This document shows positions 1 through 8,458 of a stretch of DNA of 35,480 bases, piece after piece. The stretch comes from an uncultured Clostridia bacterium (lineage in GTDB: Bacteria > Bacillota > Clostridia > Oscillospirales > CAG-272). The stretch lies in contig CANQMJ010000004.1 in NCBI GenBank assembly GCA_947624945.1, positions 1 through 35,480 of the forward strand, given 5' to 3'. The notes under the pieces were generated by a model. It was not told where the DNA came from. It saw only the letters and a program-made list of their open reading frames with translations, and searched no databases. How positions within the stretch are numbered: position 1 is the stretch's first letter; each line of letters starts with the position of its first letter. The position numbers were made by a program, and so were the translations under genes.

Positions 1-1
1 G

Positions 2-1438
2 TCGTACGGCGAACGGTACACGTACTCGCCGAACGACTGCTCGTGCGGCGACCTCGACGGCGACGGCGAGTATGAGATAGTGCTCAAATGGGACCCGTCG
101 AACGCGCAGGATAACTCGAAGGACGGTTACACGGGCAACGTGATACTTGACGCGTACAAATTAGACGGCACGAAGCTGTGGCGCATCGACCTCGGTGTCA
201 ACATCCGCGCAGGCGCGCACTACACGCAGTTCCTCGTGTATGACTTCGACGGCGACGGAAAGGCCGAGGTCGTCTGCAAGACGGCGGACGGAACCGTCGA
301 CGGTACGGGTCGGACGATAGGCGACGCGTACGAGGATTACAGGACGTCCGCAGGGCGTATACTGTCGGGTCCCGAGTATCTGACCGTGTTCAACGGCGAG
401 ACGGGCGCGGCGATAACGACGATAGATTACGAGCCGCCGCGAGGCACCGTCGACTCATGGGGCGACAATTACGGCAACCGCTGCGACAGATTCCTCGCAG
501 CAGTAGCATATCTCGACGGCAAGACGCCCTCGATCGTCATGTGCCGCGGCTACTACACGCGCGCGGTGCTCGCGGCGTACAATTTCGACGGAGCACACCT
601 GAACAGCGTGTGGACGTTCGACTCCGACGCGCATGTTCCGCGCAACGCAGAGGCGGCGGGGCAGGGCAACCACAACCTCTGCACGGCTGATGTCGACGGC
701 GACGGTTTTGACGAGATCGTATACGGTCAGTGCTGCATCGACCACGACGGTACGCTCCTTTGGTCGACGAGGCTCGGTCACGGCGACGCCGTCCATGTGG
801 GCAATTTCCTGCCCGACCGAGACGGTCTTGAGATATGGGGCTGCCTCGAGGGCGGTCAGGGCGCGTATCTCGCCGAGGCTGAGACCGGTAAAATACTCCG
901 CAAATACAGCACGAACCGCGACTGCGGGCGTGCGCTCGCCGACAATTTCGTCAGCGGCAACGACTCGGCAGAGTTCGTGTGCGCGACGACAGGCGACGTG
1001 TTCGTCGGCATCGACGGGAAGCTCGGCAAGTCGTGGAACGGCGGCATAAACTTCGCCGTGTGGTACACGGATAAGCTCGAAAGATGCGGTCTTGACGGTA
1101 CGCGCGTATATTCGTTCGAGTACGGCGACGTGCTCAACGGTCAGGGCGTCGTGTCCTGCAACGGCTCCAAGTCGACGCCGTGTCTGACGGCGGACCTTTT
1201 CGGCGACTGGCGCGAGGAAATAGTGTTTGCGTCGTCGAACGGCAAAAATTTGCGCGTTTACACGACCGACTTCGATACGGAATACAGACTGCCGACGCTG
1301 ATGCATGACACGATGTACCGCTGCGGCGTCGCGGCAGAGAACGTCGCGTACAACATACCGCCGCACACCGAATGGTTCCTTGACACGGACTATCCGCTGC
1401 CGGATTATCTCGACGTGCATATGGTAAAGGTAAAATAA
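2..1438 (+). CDS. Rhamnogalacturonan lyase, PL11 family (5' truncated by window edge)
   Basis: Frame 2 is open from the first base, so the track's ATG at 80 is internal and the N-terminus is missing. The roughly 478 visible residues carry repeated calcium-loop motifs of the DxDGDG type (DLDGDGEYE, DFDGDGKAEVV, DVDGDGFDEIV) at the starts of beta-propeller blades. Together with the segment around VVCKTADGTVDG, these are typical of the eight-bladed propeller of polysaccharide lyase family 11 (YesW/YesX type). Family members cleave the rhamnose-galacturonate backbone of pectin rhamnogalacturonan I by beta-elimination. The C-terminal part (DLFGDWREEIVF, YRLPTLMHD, YRCGVAAEN, HTEWFLDTDYPLP) also fits PL11 well. 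A secretion signal, if there is one, lies upstream of the window. A strong hairpin follows the stop, so this is probably the last gene of its transcript. Family call is confident; exo versus endo action cannot be told. Confidence 0.9.
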   Translation, partial: SYGERYTYSPNDCSCGDLDGDGEYEIVLKWDPSNAQDNSKDGYTGNVILDAYKLDGTKLWRIDLGVNIRAGAHYTQFLVYDFDGDGKAEVVCKTADGTVDGTGRTIGDAYEDYRTSAGRILSGPEYLTVFNGETGAAITTIDYEPPRGTVDSWGDNYGNRCDRFLAAVAYLDGKTPSIVMCRGYYTRAVLAAYNFDGAHLNSVWTFDSDAHVPRNAEAAGQGNHNLCTADVDGDGFDEIVYGQCCIDHDGTLLWSTRLGHGDAVHVGNFLPDRDGLEIWGCLEGGQGAYLAEAETGKILRKYSTNRDCGRALADNFVSGNDSAEFVCATTGDVFVGIDGKLGKSWNGGINFAVWYTDKLERCGLDGTRVYSFEYGDVLNGQGVVSCNGSKSTPCLTADLFGDWREEIVFASSNGKNLRVYTTDFDTEYRLPTLMHDTMYRCGVAAENVAYNIPPHTEWFLDTDYPLPDYLDVHMVKVK

Positions 1439-1456
1439 ACGGCAAACGAATATAAC

Positions 1457-1486
1457 AAAGCCGTGCGGCTCCCGCCGCACGGCTTT
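1457..1486 (+). terminator. Intrinsic terminator after the PL11 gene
   Basis: A perfect 12-bp stem (AAAGCCGTGCGG / CCGCACGGCTTT) with a 6-nt loop begins 18 bases after the lyase stop. The 3' arm ends in only a short T run, so termination is likely but moderate. The next ~150 bp (1490-1643) are AT-rich and form the leader of the ABC genes; I could not fix a promoter there with confidence. Confidence 0.7.
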
Positions 1487-1643
1487 ACGTTATCCTCACC
1501 TGATTAATGACAATTTATGAACAAATTGTGAACAGATTTTGAACATGTGAATTTTTTATTCGCGCCATATTGGGTATGGAAATTTTTTTAATTGTATGGT
1601 ATATTTATAAAAGTTTGGTGTTTTCGGAAGTTTGGTAGGTAAG

Positions 1644-3395
1644 ATGAGAACGTATTTTAATTATCTGCGCCCGTATTTCGGACGAATGACGGTAGGACTT
1701 GCGATCAAATTCGGCGGAACGATATTTGATCTGCTAATACCCGTCATGCTCGAGCTTATAATCGACGACGTAATACCGACGGGCAACGCGGCAAAAATTT
1801 ACTATTACGGCGGCATAATGGTGCTCTGTTCGGTGCTTGCCGTGCTCGGCAACGTGATTGCGAACAGGATGGCGTCGCGCGTCGCGAGCGAGTCGACGAG
1901 GCTTTTGCGTCATGATCTGTTCGTCAAGACGCTGTATCTGTCGTGCTCGCAGACGGACAAGTTCACGATACCGTCGCTCGAATCGCGTCTGACGTCGGAT
2001 ACATACAACGTGCATCAGTTCACGGGCATGATGCAGCGCATGGGCGTGCGTGCGCCGATCCTGCTCATCGGCGGACTCGTGCTCGCGTTCATGCTCGACC
2101 CGGTGATGACGCTCGTGCTCGTCGCTATACTGCCGTTTCTCGGCGTGTCCGTGTACTATATCGCAAGAAAGAGCGTACCGATGTACAGACGCCAGCAGTC
2201 GGCGACTGACGACATGGTGCGTACCGTGCGCGAAAACATACAGGGCATACGCGTCATAAAGGCGCTGTCCAAGACGGACTACGAGCGCCGCCGCTTTGAC
2301 GGCGTCAACAAGGCGCTGATGAAGCGAGAGGAGATCGCGGGTCTTACGGTGTCGGCGACGAACCCGCTCATGAACTTCTTCCTTTACGTCGGCTTGACGG
2401 TCGTCATAGTCGTCGGCGCGTTCCGCGTCAACGCTGGCACGTCGGCTGTCGGCAAGATAATGGCGTTTATGACGTTCTTCAACTACATTCTCAATGCGAT
2501 GCTCTCGGTGACGCGTATATTTACGACTTATTCGCGCTGCTCGGCGTCGATGTCGCGTATCACCGAGGTGCTCGAGGCGCAGCCCGAACTCGGCGTCATC
2601 ACGGTCGACGATACTGACGCAAATGCGGACGGCGCTGACGGCAAACCCGCAGCGGACGCGCCGCATATCGAGTTTGACGACGTGACGTTCTCGTATAACG
2701 GCAAGCGCGACAATCTGTCGCACGTAAGCTTTTCGCTCGGTCACGGTCAGACGCTCGGCGTCATCGGCGCGACGGGTGCGGGCAAAACTACGCTCATATC
2801 GCTGCTTCTGCGGTTCTACGACCCCGACGGCGGCAGGATATTCATAGACGGGCGCGACATCAGAACTATCGAGCCCGACGAACTCTACGAGAAATTCGGC
2901 GTCGCGCTCCAGTCAGACTTTTTGTTCGCGGATACGATACATGAAAACGTCCGGTTCGGACGCGACATAGACGACGAAGCAATAGATAATGCGATCGAAT
3001 ACGCGCAGGCGCGCGAATTTGTCGAGAATAAAGAGGGCGGCACGGGATTTGTGCTCGACATAAAGGGCGCGAACCTCTCGGGAGGTCAAAAGCAGCGACT
3101 TCTCATCGCGAGAGCGCTCGCAAGCTCGCCCGATATACTCATACTCGACGACTCGTCGAGCGCGCTCGACTATAAGACAGACGCTAACCTTAGAGGCGCG
3201 ATAGCGAATTCGTTTGAATCGTCGACGAAGATCATAGTCGCGCAGCGCGTCAGCTCGATAATGTCGGCGGATCTGATACTCGTGCTCGACGGCGGAGTCG
3301 TCATAGCGGCAGGTACGGACGCGGAACTGCGCGAGTCGTGCGACATATACCGCGAGATCGCGGAATCACAGATGGGAGGCGCGATCCTTGACTAA
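1644..3395 (+). CDS. Heterodimeric ABC exporter, half-transporter with degenerate Walker B
   Basis: Half-size exporter: a six-helix type-1 exporter membrane domain (about residues 10-310) fused to a nucleotide-binding domain. Walker A reads GATGAGKTT, the signature LSGGQKQR is intact, and Walker B ends ILILDD, where Asp replaces the catalytic Glu. This is the hallmark of the degenerate-site subunit of heterodimers such as BmrCD, LmrCD and TM287/288. The partner gene overlaps the 3' end by 8 bp, so the two are almost certainly translated together. I prefer ATG 1644, which has a GGTAGG-like ribosome site just upstream. The track's TTG at 1632 would add four residues and has no properly spaced site. 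The substrate cannot be told; drug, peptide or lipid export are all seen in the family. Confidence 0.88.
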   Translation: MRTYFNYLRPYFGRMTVGLAIKFGGTIFDLLIPVMLELIIDDVIPTGNAAKIYYYGGIMVLCSVLAVLGNVIANRMASRVASESTRLLRHDLFVKTLYLSCSQTDKFTIPSLESRLTSDTYNVHQFTGMMQRMGVRAPILLIGGLVLAFMLDPVMTLVLVAILPFLGVSVYYIARKSVPMYRRQQSATDDMVRTVRENIQGIRVIKALSKTDYERRRFDGVNKALMKREEIAGLTVSATNPLMNFFLYVGLTVVIVVGAFRVNAGTSAVGKIMAFMTFFNYILNAMLSVTRIFTTYSRCSASMSRITEVLEAQPELGVITVDDTDANADGADGKPAADAPHIEFDDVTFSYNGKRDNLSHVSFSLGHGQTLGVIGATGAGKTTLISLLLRFYDPDGGRIFIDGRDIRTIEPDELYEKFGVALQSDFLFADTIHENVRFGRDIDDEAIDNAIEYAQAREFVENKEGGTGFVLDIKGANLSGGQKQRLLIARALASSPDILILDDSSSALDYKTDANLRGAIANSFESSTKIIVAQRVSSIMSADLILVLDGGVVIAAGTDAELRESCDIYREIAESQMGGAILD

Positions 3396-5175
3396 CGGCG
3401 GAAGATATTCAAGACACATCGAAGAAACGCCCGTTAAGCGCCACCGCTTCCGCGTTTTCTTCCGCATATTCAAATATATGTTCGAGCATCCGGCGCTCAT
3501 AACGTTCGCGCTGTGCCTGATGCTGTTGTCAAACGCGCTCGTGCTGACCGGGCCGCAGCTTTCGGGCAAGGCGATAGAGGCGATAGAGCCCGGTATCGGA
3601 GCCGTCGATTTCTCACGCGTGTTCTATTACTGCGGGCTTATGGCGGCGTTTTACGCCGCGTCGTCGCTGCTCTCGTACGTGCTGTCGGTCACGATGATAC
3701 ATCTGTCGCGCAGCATCGTCGCGAGGATGCGCGAGCAGGTTTTCGATAAGCTGATGAAGCTGCCCGTCAGCTACTTCGACAAAAACCAGACGGGCGACAT
3801 AATAAGCCGCATGTCGTACGACATCGACACGATAAACGCGTCGATATCGAACGATATGCTTCAGATATGCTCAAGCATCATCACGATAGTCGGCTCGCTC
3901 GTCATGATGATAACGATATCACCGCTGCTCGTGCTCGTGTTCGTTATAACGATACCGATGTCGGTTTTGTTCACGCGGTATAAATCGAAAAAAATACAAC
4001 CTCTGTTCCGCCGCCGTTCGGCAAAGCTCGGCGAGCTCAACGGCTACACGGAAGAGATACTGTCAGGGCACAGGACTATTAAGGCGTATCACCGCGAGGA
4101 CACGATGATAGGACGCTTCGACGGCTACAACGATGAGTCGATAGAGGCGTACTATAACGCCGATTATCAGGGCGCGATGATAGGTCCGACCGTCAACTTC
4201 ATCAACAATCTGTCGCTTTCGTTCATCAGCATGTTCGGCGGCGTACTGTATCTGTTCAATCTTACGTCGCTCGCGTCGATATCGACGTTCATACTTTATT
4301 CGCGCCGTTTCTCGGGCCCGATAAACGAGATGGCGAACATCATAAGCGAGCTTCAGTCTGCGGCGTCTGCGGCGGAGCGCGTGTTCAGGCTTCTCGACGA
4401 GCCGGAGGAAACGCACGATATCAACGGCGCTGTGGAGCTCACTGCGCCTCGCGGCGACGTCGACGCGGAGAACATCAGATTCGGCTATTACGAGGACCGC
4501 GAGATACTGCACGGCATATCCTTCGATGCGCCTGCGGGCAAAACTATTGCGATAGTCGGTCCGACCGGCAGCGGAAAGACGACGATCATCAATCTTTTGA
4601 TGCGCTTCTACGACCCTAACAGCGGCACGATACGCGTCGACGGCAGCGATACGCTGACGCTGACGCGAAAGAGCCTGCGCCGTGCGTTCACGATGGTGCT
4701 GCAGGATACGTGGCTGTTCGGCGGCACAATAGCGGAGAATATCGCATACGGCAAAGAGGGCGCGACGCGCGAGGAAGTCGTCGCCGCGGCAAAGGCGGCG
4801 ATGATAGACGACTATATCGAGAGCCTGCCCGACGGCTATGACACGGTCATAACCGAGGACGGCATAAACCTCTCGAAGGGGCAGAAGCAGCTTTTGACAA
4901 TAGCCCGCGCGATGTTGCCCGAATGCTCGATACTCATACTCGACGAAGCGACGTCGAACGTCGACTCACGCACGGAGGTAAAGATACAGTCGGCGATGGC
5001 GAAGCTGATGGAGGGGAAGACGTCGCTCGTCATAGCGCACAGACTGTCGACCGTGCGCGACGCGGACATGATACTCGTTCTTCATAACGGCGACATAATC
5101 GAGCGCGGCACGCACGACGAACTCCTTCGCTGCGGCGGATTCTATGCGTCGCTATATAATTCGCAGTTCAACTGA
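3388..5175 (+). CDS. Heterodimeric ABC exporter, half-transporter with catalytic Walker B
   Basis: Second half-transporter of 595 residues: an N-terminal cytoplasmic stretch, six membrane helices (about 30-330), then an ATPase domain. Walker A is GPTGSGKTT and Walker B is ILILDEATSNVD with the catalytic Glu present. The signature is LSKGQ instead of LSGGQ. Its defects complement those of the upstream subunit: the competent ATP site would use this Walker A/B with the partner's LSGGQ, and the degenerate site the reverse. The start is TTG 3388, preceded by GGGAGG eight bases upstream, inside the end of the first gene. The 3' end overlaps the convergent sigF gene by 8 bp, leaving no room for a separate terminator. 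Confidence 0.9.
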   Translation: MTNGGRYSRHIEETPVKRHRFRVFFRIFKYMFEHPALITFALCLMLLSNALVLTGPQLSGKAIEAIEPGIGAVDFSRVFYYCGLMAAFYAASSLLSYVLSVTMIHLSRSIVARMREQVFDKLMKLPVSYFDKNQTGDIISRMSYDIDTINASISNDMLQICSSIITIVGSLVMMITISPLLVLVFVITIPMSVLFTRYKSKKIQPLFRRRSAKLGELNGYTEEILSGHRTIKAYHREDTMIGRFDGYNDESIEAYYNADYQGAMIGPTVNFINNLSLSFISMFGGVLYLFNLTSLASISTFILYSRRFSGPINEMANIISELQSAASAAERVFRLLDEPEETHDINGAVELTAPRGDVDAENIRFGYYEDREILHGISFDAPAGKTIAIVGPTGSGKTTIINLLMRFYDPNSGTIRVDGSDTLTLTRKSLRRAFTMVLQDTWLFGGTIAENIAYGKEGATREEVVAAAKAAMIDDYIESLPDGYDTVITEDGINLSKGQKQLLTIARAMLPECSILILDEATSNVDSRTEVKIQSAMAKLMEGKTSLVIAHRLSTVRDADMILVLHNGDIIERGTHDELLRCGGFYASLYNSQFN

Positions 5176-5893
5176 GCTTTTCACGCATATAGTCGAAGAT
5201 CTTCTTTTCCTCGCGCGACACCTTGACCTGAGACAGTCCGAGCACGCGAGCCGTCCGCTCCTGCGATAGGTCGTGATAATACCTCAGCGATATTATCTTG
5301 CGCCACAGCTCGGGAAGCGTCGAGGTGACCTCGTGAAGCGCGATATAGTCGGTACGGTCGGACGTCGTGTCGGGCGCTTCTATCGTGTCGGCGAGTGTTT
5401 CCGCGCTGTCATCGAACGCAGATTCCGATATTGAGCGCACGGGATATGACGACGACATCGCGTCGGCGGCGTCCTCGACCGTGACGCCGAGTGCGGACGC
5501 TAACTCAGATATGCGCGGCTCGCGTCCGTGCTCTGCGACATACCGTTCTTTTTCATAAAGCAGCTGTGAGCCGAGACGCTTCTTGTCACGGCTCACCTTT
5601 ATTATGCCGTCGTCGCGCAGAAAGCGCTTTATCTCGCCTATTATGAGCGGCGTTGCATATGTGGAGAACGCGCAGCCGCGTTCGGGGTCGAAGCTGCGTA
5701 TCGCGCGCACCATGCCTATCATCCCGAGCTGACATAAGTCCTCGAACTCCGCGCCTCTGCCAGAGAACCGCGCCGCGATGCTTCGCACGAGTCCTTCATT
5801 TTCACGTATCAGCTCTTCCTCAGCCTTCGTGTCGCCGTCGCGTACGCTCAGTAGCAGCGCGAGATTGTCGTCGCGGTATGACGTCACCGCCAT
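5168..5893 (-). CDS. sigF: RNA polymerase sporulation sigma factor SigF
   Basis: Sigma-70 family protein of 241 residues, close to the 255 of Bacillus sigma-F. Region 2 (about 35-95) holds FEDLCQLGMIGMVRAIRSF and the DNA-melting part FSTYATPLIIGEIKRFLRD. Region 3 (about 120-140) has ISELASALGV. Region 4 (about 205-240) has a helix-turn-helix around QERTARVLGLSQVKVSR. It is third in the order spoIIAA-spoIIAB-sigF, which settles the call over SigG. It directs early forespore transcription after septation and is held inactive by SpoIIAB. The ATG at 5893 has a GGAG site eight bases upstream, and 69 bp separate it from spoIIAB. Its stop overlaps the stop region of the convergent ABC gene by 8 bp. 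Confidence 0.96.
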   Translation of the reverse strand: MAVTSYRDDNLALLLSVRDGDTKAEEELIRENEGLVRSIAARFSGRGAEFEDLCQLGMIGMVRAIRSFDPERGCAFSTYATPLIIGEIKRFLRDDGIIKVSRDKKRLGSQLLYEKERYVAEHGREPRISELASALGVTVEDAADAMSSSYPVRSISESAFDDSAETLADTIEAPDTTSDRTDYIALHEVTSTLPELWRKIISLRYYHDLSQERTARVLGLSQVKVSREEKKIFDYMREKLS

Positions 5894-5962
5894 GATAAAG
5901 GCTCCGTTTTATATTTTGTCAAGTACATCGCCGCGCTCCGCTTGATTGAATTATATGTACGG

Positions 5963-6445
5963 TCACTGACGCTCGCGTGGGCCGGACAGCGTCTTTATCA
6001 TAGTTACGCGCGTCCCCTTGCCGGGACGGCTGACGACGGCGAGCCTGTCCGTGAAGCTCTGCATTACGGTAAATCCCATGCCGGAGCGTTCGCCCTCGCT
6101 GTCGGTCGTGAATAGCGGCTGCATAGCCTCCTTCACGTTCTCGATGCCGCATCCTTTGTCGCGTACCTCTATGCGGACAGTGCGCTCGTTCAGTATTTTT
6201 ACCGTTATGTAGACGATACCGCGCGCGTCGCGGTATCCGTGGACGATGCAGTTGGTGACAGCCTCGGAGACGGCGCATTTTATGTCGCACAGCTCCTCAA
6301 ATGTCGGATCGAGCTGCGATATGAACGACGATACTATTGAGCGTGCAATTCCTTCGTTTATTGACAGCGACGGAAGCTCGATTCTGATTTCGTTTTTGAG
6401 GTCCTCCGGCGGTCTGCCCGACCTGCGTTTTTCGGTTGATTCCAT
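5963..6445 (-). CDS. spoIIAB: Anti-sigma F factor / serine kinase SpoIIAB
   Basis: GHKL-type ATPase of 160 residues. The N-box region reads CAVSEAVTNCIVHGY, the G1 motif DKGCGI, and a later glycine-rich box ERSGMGF. In the family this protein binds sigma-F and holds it inactive, and it phosphorylates the STAS protein SpoIIAA, which when unphosphorylated releases sigma-F in the forespore. It is slightly longer than Bacillus SpoIIAB (146) because of a basic N-terminal stretch (EKRRSGRPPED), which may be real or may mean that an internal start is used. It lies 15 bp downstream of spoIIAA. Confidence 0.95.
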   Translation of the reverse strand: MESTEKRRSGRPPEDLKNEIRIELPSLSINEGIARSIVSSFISQLDPTFEELCDIKCAVSEAVTNCIVHGYRDARGIVYITVKILNERTVRIEVRDKGCGIENVKEAMQPLFTTDSEGERSGMGFTVMQSFTDRLAVVSRPGKGTRVTMIKTLSGPRERQ

Positions 6446-6460
6446 TTTATTTCGTTCCTT

Positions 6461-6790
6461 TCAGTGTTGTTTGATCTCGATGAGCCTGCCCGCTCCCGCG
6501 AGGTCGAGTATGCGCATGACCTGCGGCGACGGCGACAGGAGCGTCAGGCGGCATCCGATTTTTTCGGCGCATGCGATGCGCCCGAGAATTAGCCCGAGTC
6601 CGGCGCTGTCCATGAATTCGACGCCCGACATATCCATGACGGCGCGCTTCGGTCTGTTTGTAAAAAGTGAATTGTCTATCTCGCCGCGGATTCGCTTGGC
6701 GCTGTGATGGTCGATGTCGCCCGAGAGCGAAATTATCATCGTATGTCCGTCGAGCATAGTTTCCGCGCCGGCTTTTGTGTTGCGTTTCAT
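6461..6790 (-). CDS. spoIIAA: Anti-anti-sigma F factor SpoIIAA (STAS domain)
   Basis: STAS-domain protein of 109 residues. It has the family's GDIDHH motif and FMDSAGLGLILGR, in which the Ser after MD corresponds to the regulatory phosphoserine of Bacillus SpoIIAA (Ser58). Unphosphorylated it frees sigma-F from SpoIIAB; SpoIIE, not in this window, would dephosphorylate it. First gene of the operon. The ATG at 6790 has GGGGAG just upstream. A sigma-H promoter is expected for this operon; a possible GGAAT -10-like element lies in the AT-rich upstream DNA, but I see no convincing -35. Confidence 0.95.
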   Translation of the reverse strand: MKRNTKAGAETMLDGHTMIISLSGDIDHHSAKRIRGEIDNSLFTNRPKRAVMDMSGVEFMDSAGLGLILGRIACAEKIGCRLTLLSPSPQVMRILDLAGAGRLIEIKQH

Positions 6791-6924
6791 ATTGCTCCCC
6801 GCTTACGTTTGATTTATGCGATTTTATTTTATTCCCACGAAGGCGAAAATAGTGTCGCAATCGGCTGTCGAAAAAAATATTTGTAAAAAAATAATGAAGG
6901 CGGAAATTGCCCCGCAAGCGATAA

Positions 6925-6960
6925 ACAAAACAGACGCGGCAGACGCCGCGTCTGTTTTGT
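6925..6960 (-). terminator. 16-bp perfect hairpin terminator
   Basis: Arms ACAAAACAGACGCGGC and GCCGCGTCTGTTTTGT with a 4-nt loop lie directly after the stop of the small minus-strand gene at 6967. The U-rich end on the minus strand is built into the stem (CTGTTTTGT). It separates that gene from the spoIIA promoter region. A similar CAGACGGC hairpin occurs near 19.94 kb. Confidence 0.75.
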
Positions 6961-6966
6961 ATCGGG

Positions 6967-7158
6967 TCAGAACGCCCAGTCGGAGACGTTCTGCATCATA
7001 GTGCCGACGGCGTCGAGCGCCTTTCCCGCGCTGCGCTTGAACTTGCTTTTCTTCGGCTTCATCATCGAAACCGTCGCGGCACCGATCGCGCCGCCTATCA
7101 TGATCCCCGCCGCAACACCTTTTGCGACCTTCATCGTTGTTGACTGTGTCATCATCAT
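6967..7158 (-). CDS. Small conserved-looking membrane-associated protein, YtxH-like in pattern
   Basis: 63 residues from the first of three consecutive ATG codons (7158), which has GAGGAG eight bases upstream. The track's longer start at 7188 lies upstream of that site and is unlikely. The protein has a Gly/Ala-rich hydrophobic helix (VAKGVAAGIMIGGAIGAA, residues 11-28), then a very basic patch (KPKKSKFKRSAGKALD) and an amphipathic C-terminus. Glycine-zipper-plus-basic small proteins of this kind are common in Clostridia; the function is unknown. It is bounded by its own terminator, so it is probably monocistronic. Confidence 0.75.
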   Translation of the reverse strand: MMMTQSTTMKVAKGVAAGIMIGGAIGAATVSMMKPKKSKFKRSAGKALDAVGTMMQNVSDWAF

Positions 7159-7255
7159 ATTTTCGTCTCCTCTGCAATGTATTTGCATTTATAGTATTAT
7201 CCGCCCGTGCGGGTTTGATACGGAATATAAGTAAAATATTGCGAAAGATACGTGT

Positions 7256-7278
7256 GGGGAGGGACGGTGTCCCTCCCC
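7256..7278 (-). terminator. GC-rich hairpin after the DUF378 gene
   Basis: A 10-bp perfect stem (GGGGAGGGAC / GTCCCTCCCC) with a 3-nt loop lies 9 bases past the stop of the minus-strand DUF378 gene. On the minus strand it is not followed by a clear U run, so termination is plausible rather than certain. Confidence 0.5.
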
Positions 7279-7287
7279 GCGCAGTCG

Positions 7288-7503
7288 TCAGCTGTTGCTG
7301 TTCTCGTACGACTCCGTCGGACGGAACAGGAGCGTGATGCACCAGATTCCGGCGAGGGCGACGAGCGTGTAGATTATACGCGCTATCATCGTGCCCTGAC
7401 CGCCGCATATCCACGCGACGATGTCGAAGCTGAACAGACCGATGCTTCCCCAGTTGAGCGCGCCGATAATGGCGAGCACAAGGGAGATCTTATCCATAAT
7501 CAT
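7288..7503 (-). CDS. DUF378 family small membrane protein
   Basis: 71 residues with two predicted membrane helices: ISLVLAIIGALNWGSIGLF (about 5-24) and ARIIYTLVALAGIWCITLLF (about 40-60). The ALNWG motif followed by a second helix is the signature of DUF378 (YuzA type). The function is not known. The start at 7503 (ATG ATT ATG) has GGAG about 10 bases upstream; starting at the second ATG would lose only two residues. Confidence 0.85.
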   Translation of the reverse strand: MIMDKISLVLAIIGALNWGSIGLFSFDIVAWICGGQGTMIARIIYTLVALAGIWCITLLFRPTESYENSNS

Positions 7504-7692
7504 ATCATTTTTTCTCCGAGAAATAATTGTGCAAAGCGTCGCTTCGGCGGCGCTTTACTTATAATATTCTCAAATTTGCGCTTCAATATTTGAATTTCGA
7601 GTGGAAATTTTTGTATCAACATCGAAATCGGTCACATATAATGAGAGAAAAGACTGAAAATGCGTGGCGGCGCAGCGCGGGAGGGACTCGGA

Positions 7693-8379
7693 ATGTTTAC
7701 AGATAAGCTTATCGACATGATGGTGTGTATTTTTCTCGGCGTATCGAGCGGACAGAGCTTTCCGCCGCCGCTGTCGCCGGATGAAGAACGACGCCTGTTT
7801 AACGACCTTGCAGACGGTGATATGGACGCAAGAGCGAAGCTGATAGAGCACAATCTGCGCCTCGTTTCGCATATCGTGCGCAAGTACTACTCGTCGAACA
7901 AGAATCAGGAGGACCTCGTCTCGATAGGCACGATAGGACTTGTCAAGGCTATCGACTCGTTCAACATGAAAAACGGTGCGCGCTTCGCGACGTATGCGGC
8001 GAAATGCATACAAAACGAAATACTTATGCATTTCCGCTCGCAGAAAAAGCTCAACTGCGAAATATCAATGAACGAAACTATCGACACCGACCGCGACGGT
8101 AATCCGCTCACATACGGCGATATAATCTGCACGGAGGACAACATCGCCGACGATATCGACACGAGAATGAAATGGCAGCGCGCGCGTGACTACATAACGA
8201 TGCGGCTCGGCGAACGCGAGCGCAAAATAATCGTCATGCGCTACGGTCTTTCCGGCAAACCGGCGCTGACGCAGAGGGAGGTCGCGCAGTCGCTCGGGAT
8301 ATCGCGCTCATACGTGTCGCGTATCGAAAAATCGGTGCTGTCCGAGCTGCGCGATTACATAAGCGGGAATATAACGTGA
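7693..8379 (+). CDS. sigK: RNA polymerase sporulation sigma factor SigK
   Basis: 228 residues from ATG 7693, chosen over the track's 7660 because GGGAGGG lies the right distance upstream. The N-terminus (LIDMMVCIFLG...SFPPPLSPDEE) resembles the hydrophobic pro-sequence of pro-sigma-K, removed in the family by SpoIVFB. Region 2 contains LIEHNLRLVSHIVRK and SIGTIGLVKAIDSF, which match sigma-K better than sigma-E (IERNLRLV in the latter). Region 4 has REVAQSLGISRSYVSRIEKS. It directs late mother-cell transcription of coat and cortex genes. The gene is continuous, so no skin-type element interrupts it. A possible mother-cell -10 (CACATATAAT) lies near 7631, but I would not rely on it. Confidence 0.93.
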   Translation: MFTDKLIDMMVCIFLGVSSGQSFPPPLSPDEERRLFNDLADGDMDARAKLIEHNLRLVSHIVRKYYSSNKNQEDLVSIGTIGLVKAIDSFNMKNGARFATYAAKCIQNEILMHFRSQKKLNCEISMNETIDTDRDGNPLTYGDIICTEDNIADDIDTRMKWQRARDYITMRLGERERKIIVMRYGLSGKPALTQREVAQSLGISRSYVSRIEKSVLSELRDYISGNIT

Positions 8380-8390
8380 CATTATTTATA

Positions 8391-8420
8391 TTGACAACCG
8401 AGTGCATTTTTATGTATAAT
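8391..8420 (+). promoter_or_regulatory. Consensus sigma-A promoter for the DUF512-der-plsY cluster
   Basis: TTGACA (8391-8396) and TATAAT (8415-8420) are separated by 18 bp, and the start codon follows about 40 bp later. Both hexamers are perfect. It sits just after sigK, so the downstream housekeeping cluster has vegetative expression independent of sigK. Confidence 0.85.
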
Positions 8421-8458
8421 AAGCGTGGATAAGCAAAGTATGGAAGGGAAGTGCCGAC

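Noticed and set aside
455-1480. 341-residue minus-strand ORF opposite the PL11 gene
   Set aside because: Arg/Val/Ala/His-rich composition typical of antisense frames in GC-rich genes; the plus strand is a clear PL11 protein.
1734-2744. 336-residue minus-strand ORF opposite the first ABC gene
   Set aside because: Shadow frame: low complexity, no motif, and the opposite strand has complete ABC motifs.
7693-8379. SigE instead of SigK
   Set aside because: IEHNLRLVSHIVRK and the short pro-sequence fit sigma-K better, and no spoIIGA protease gene precedes it.
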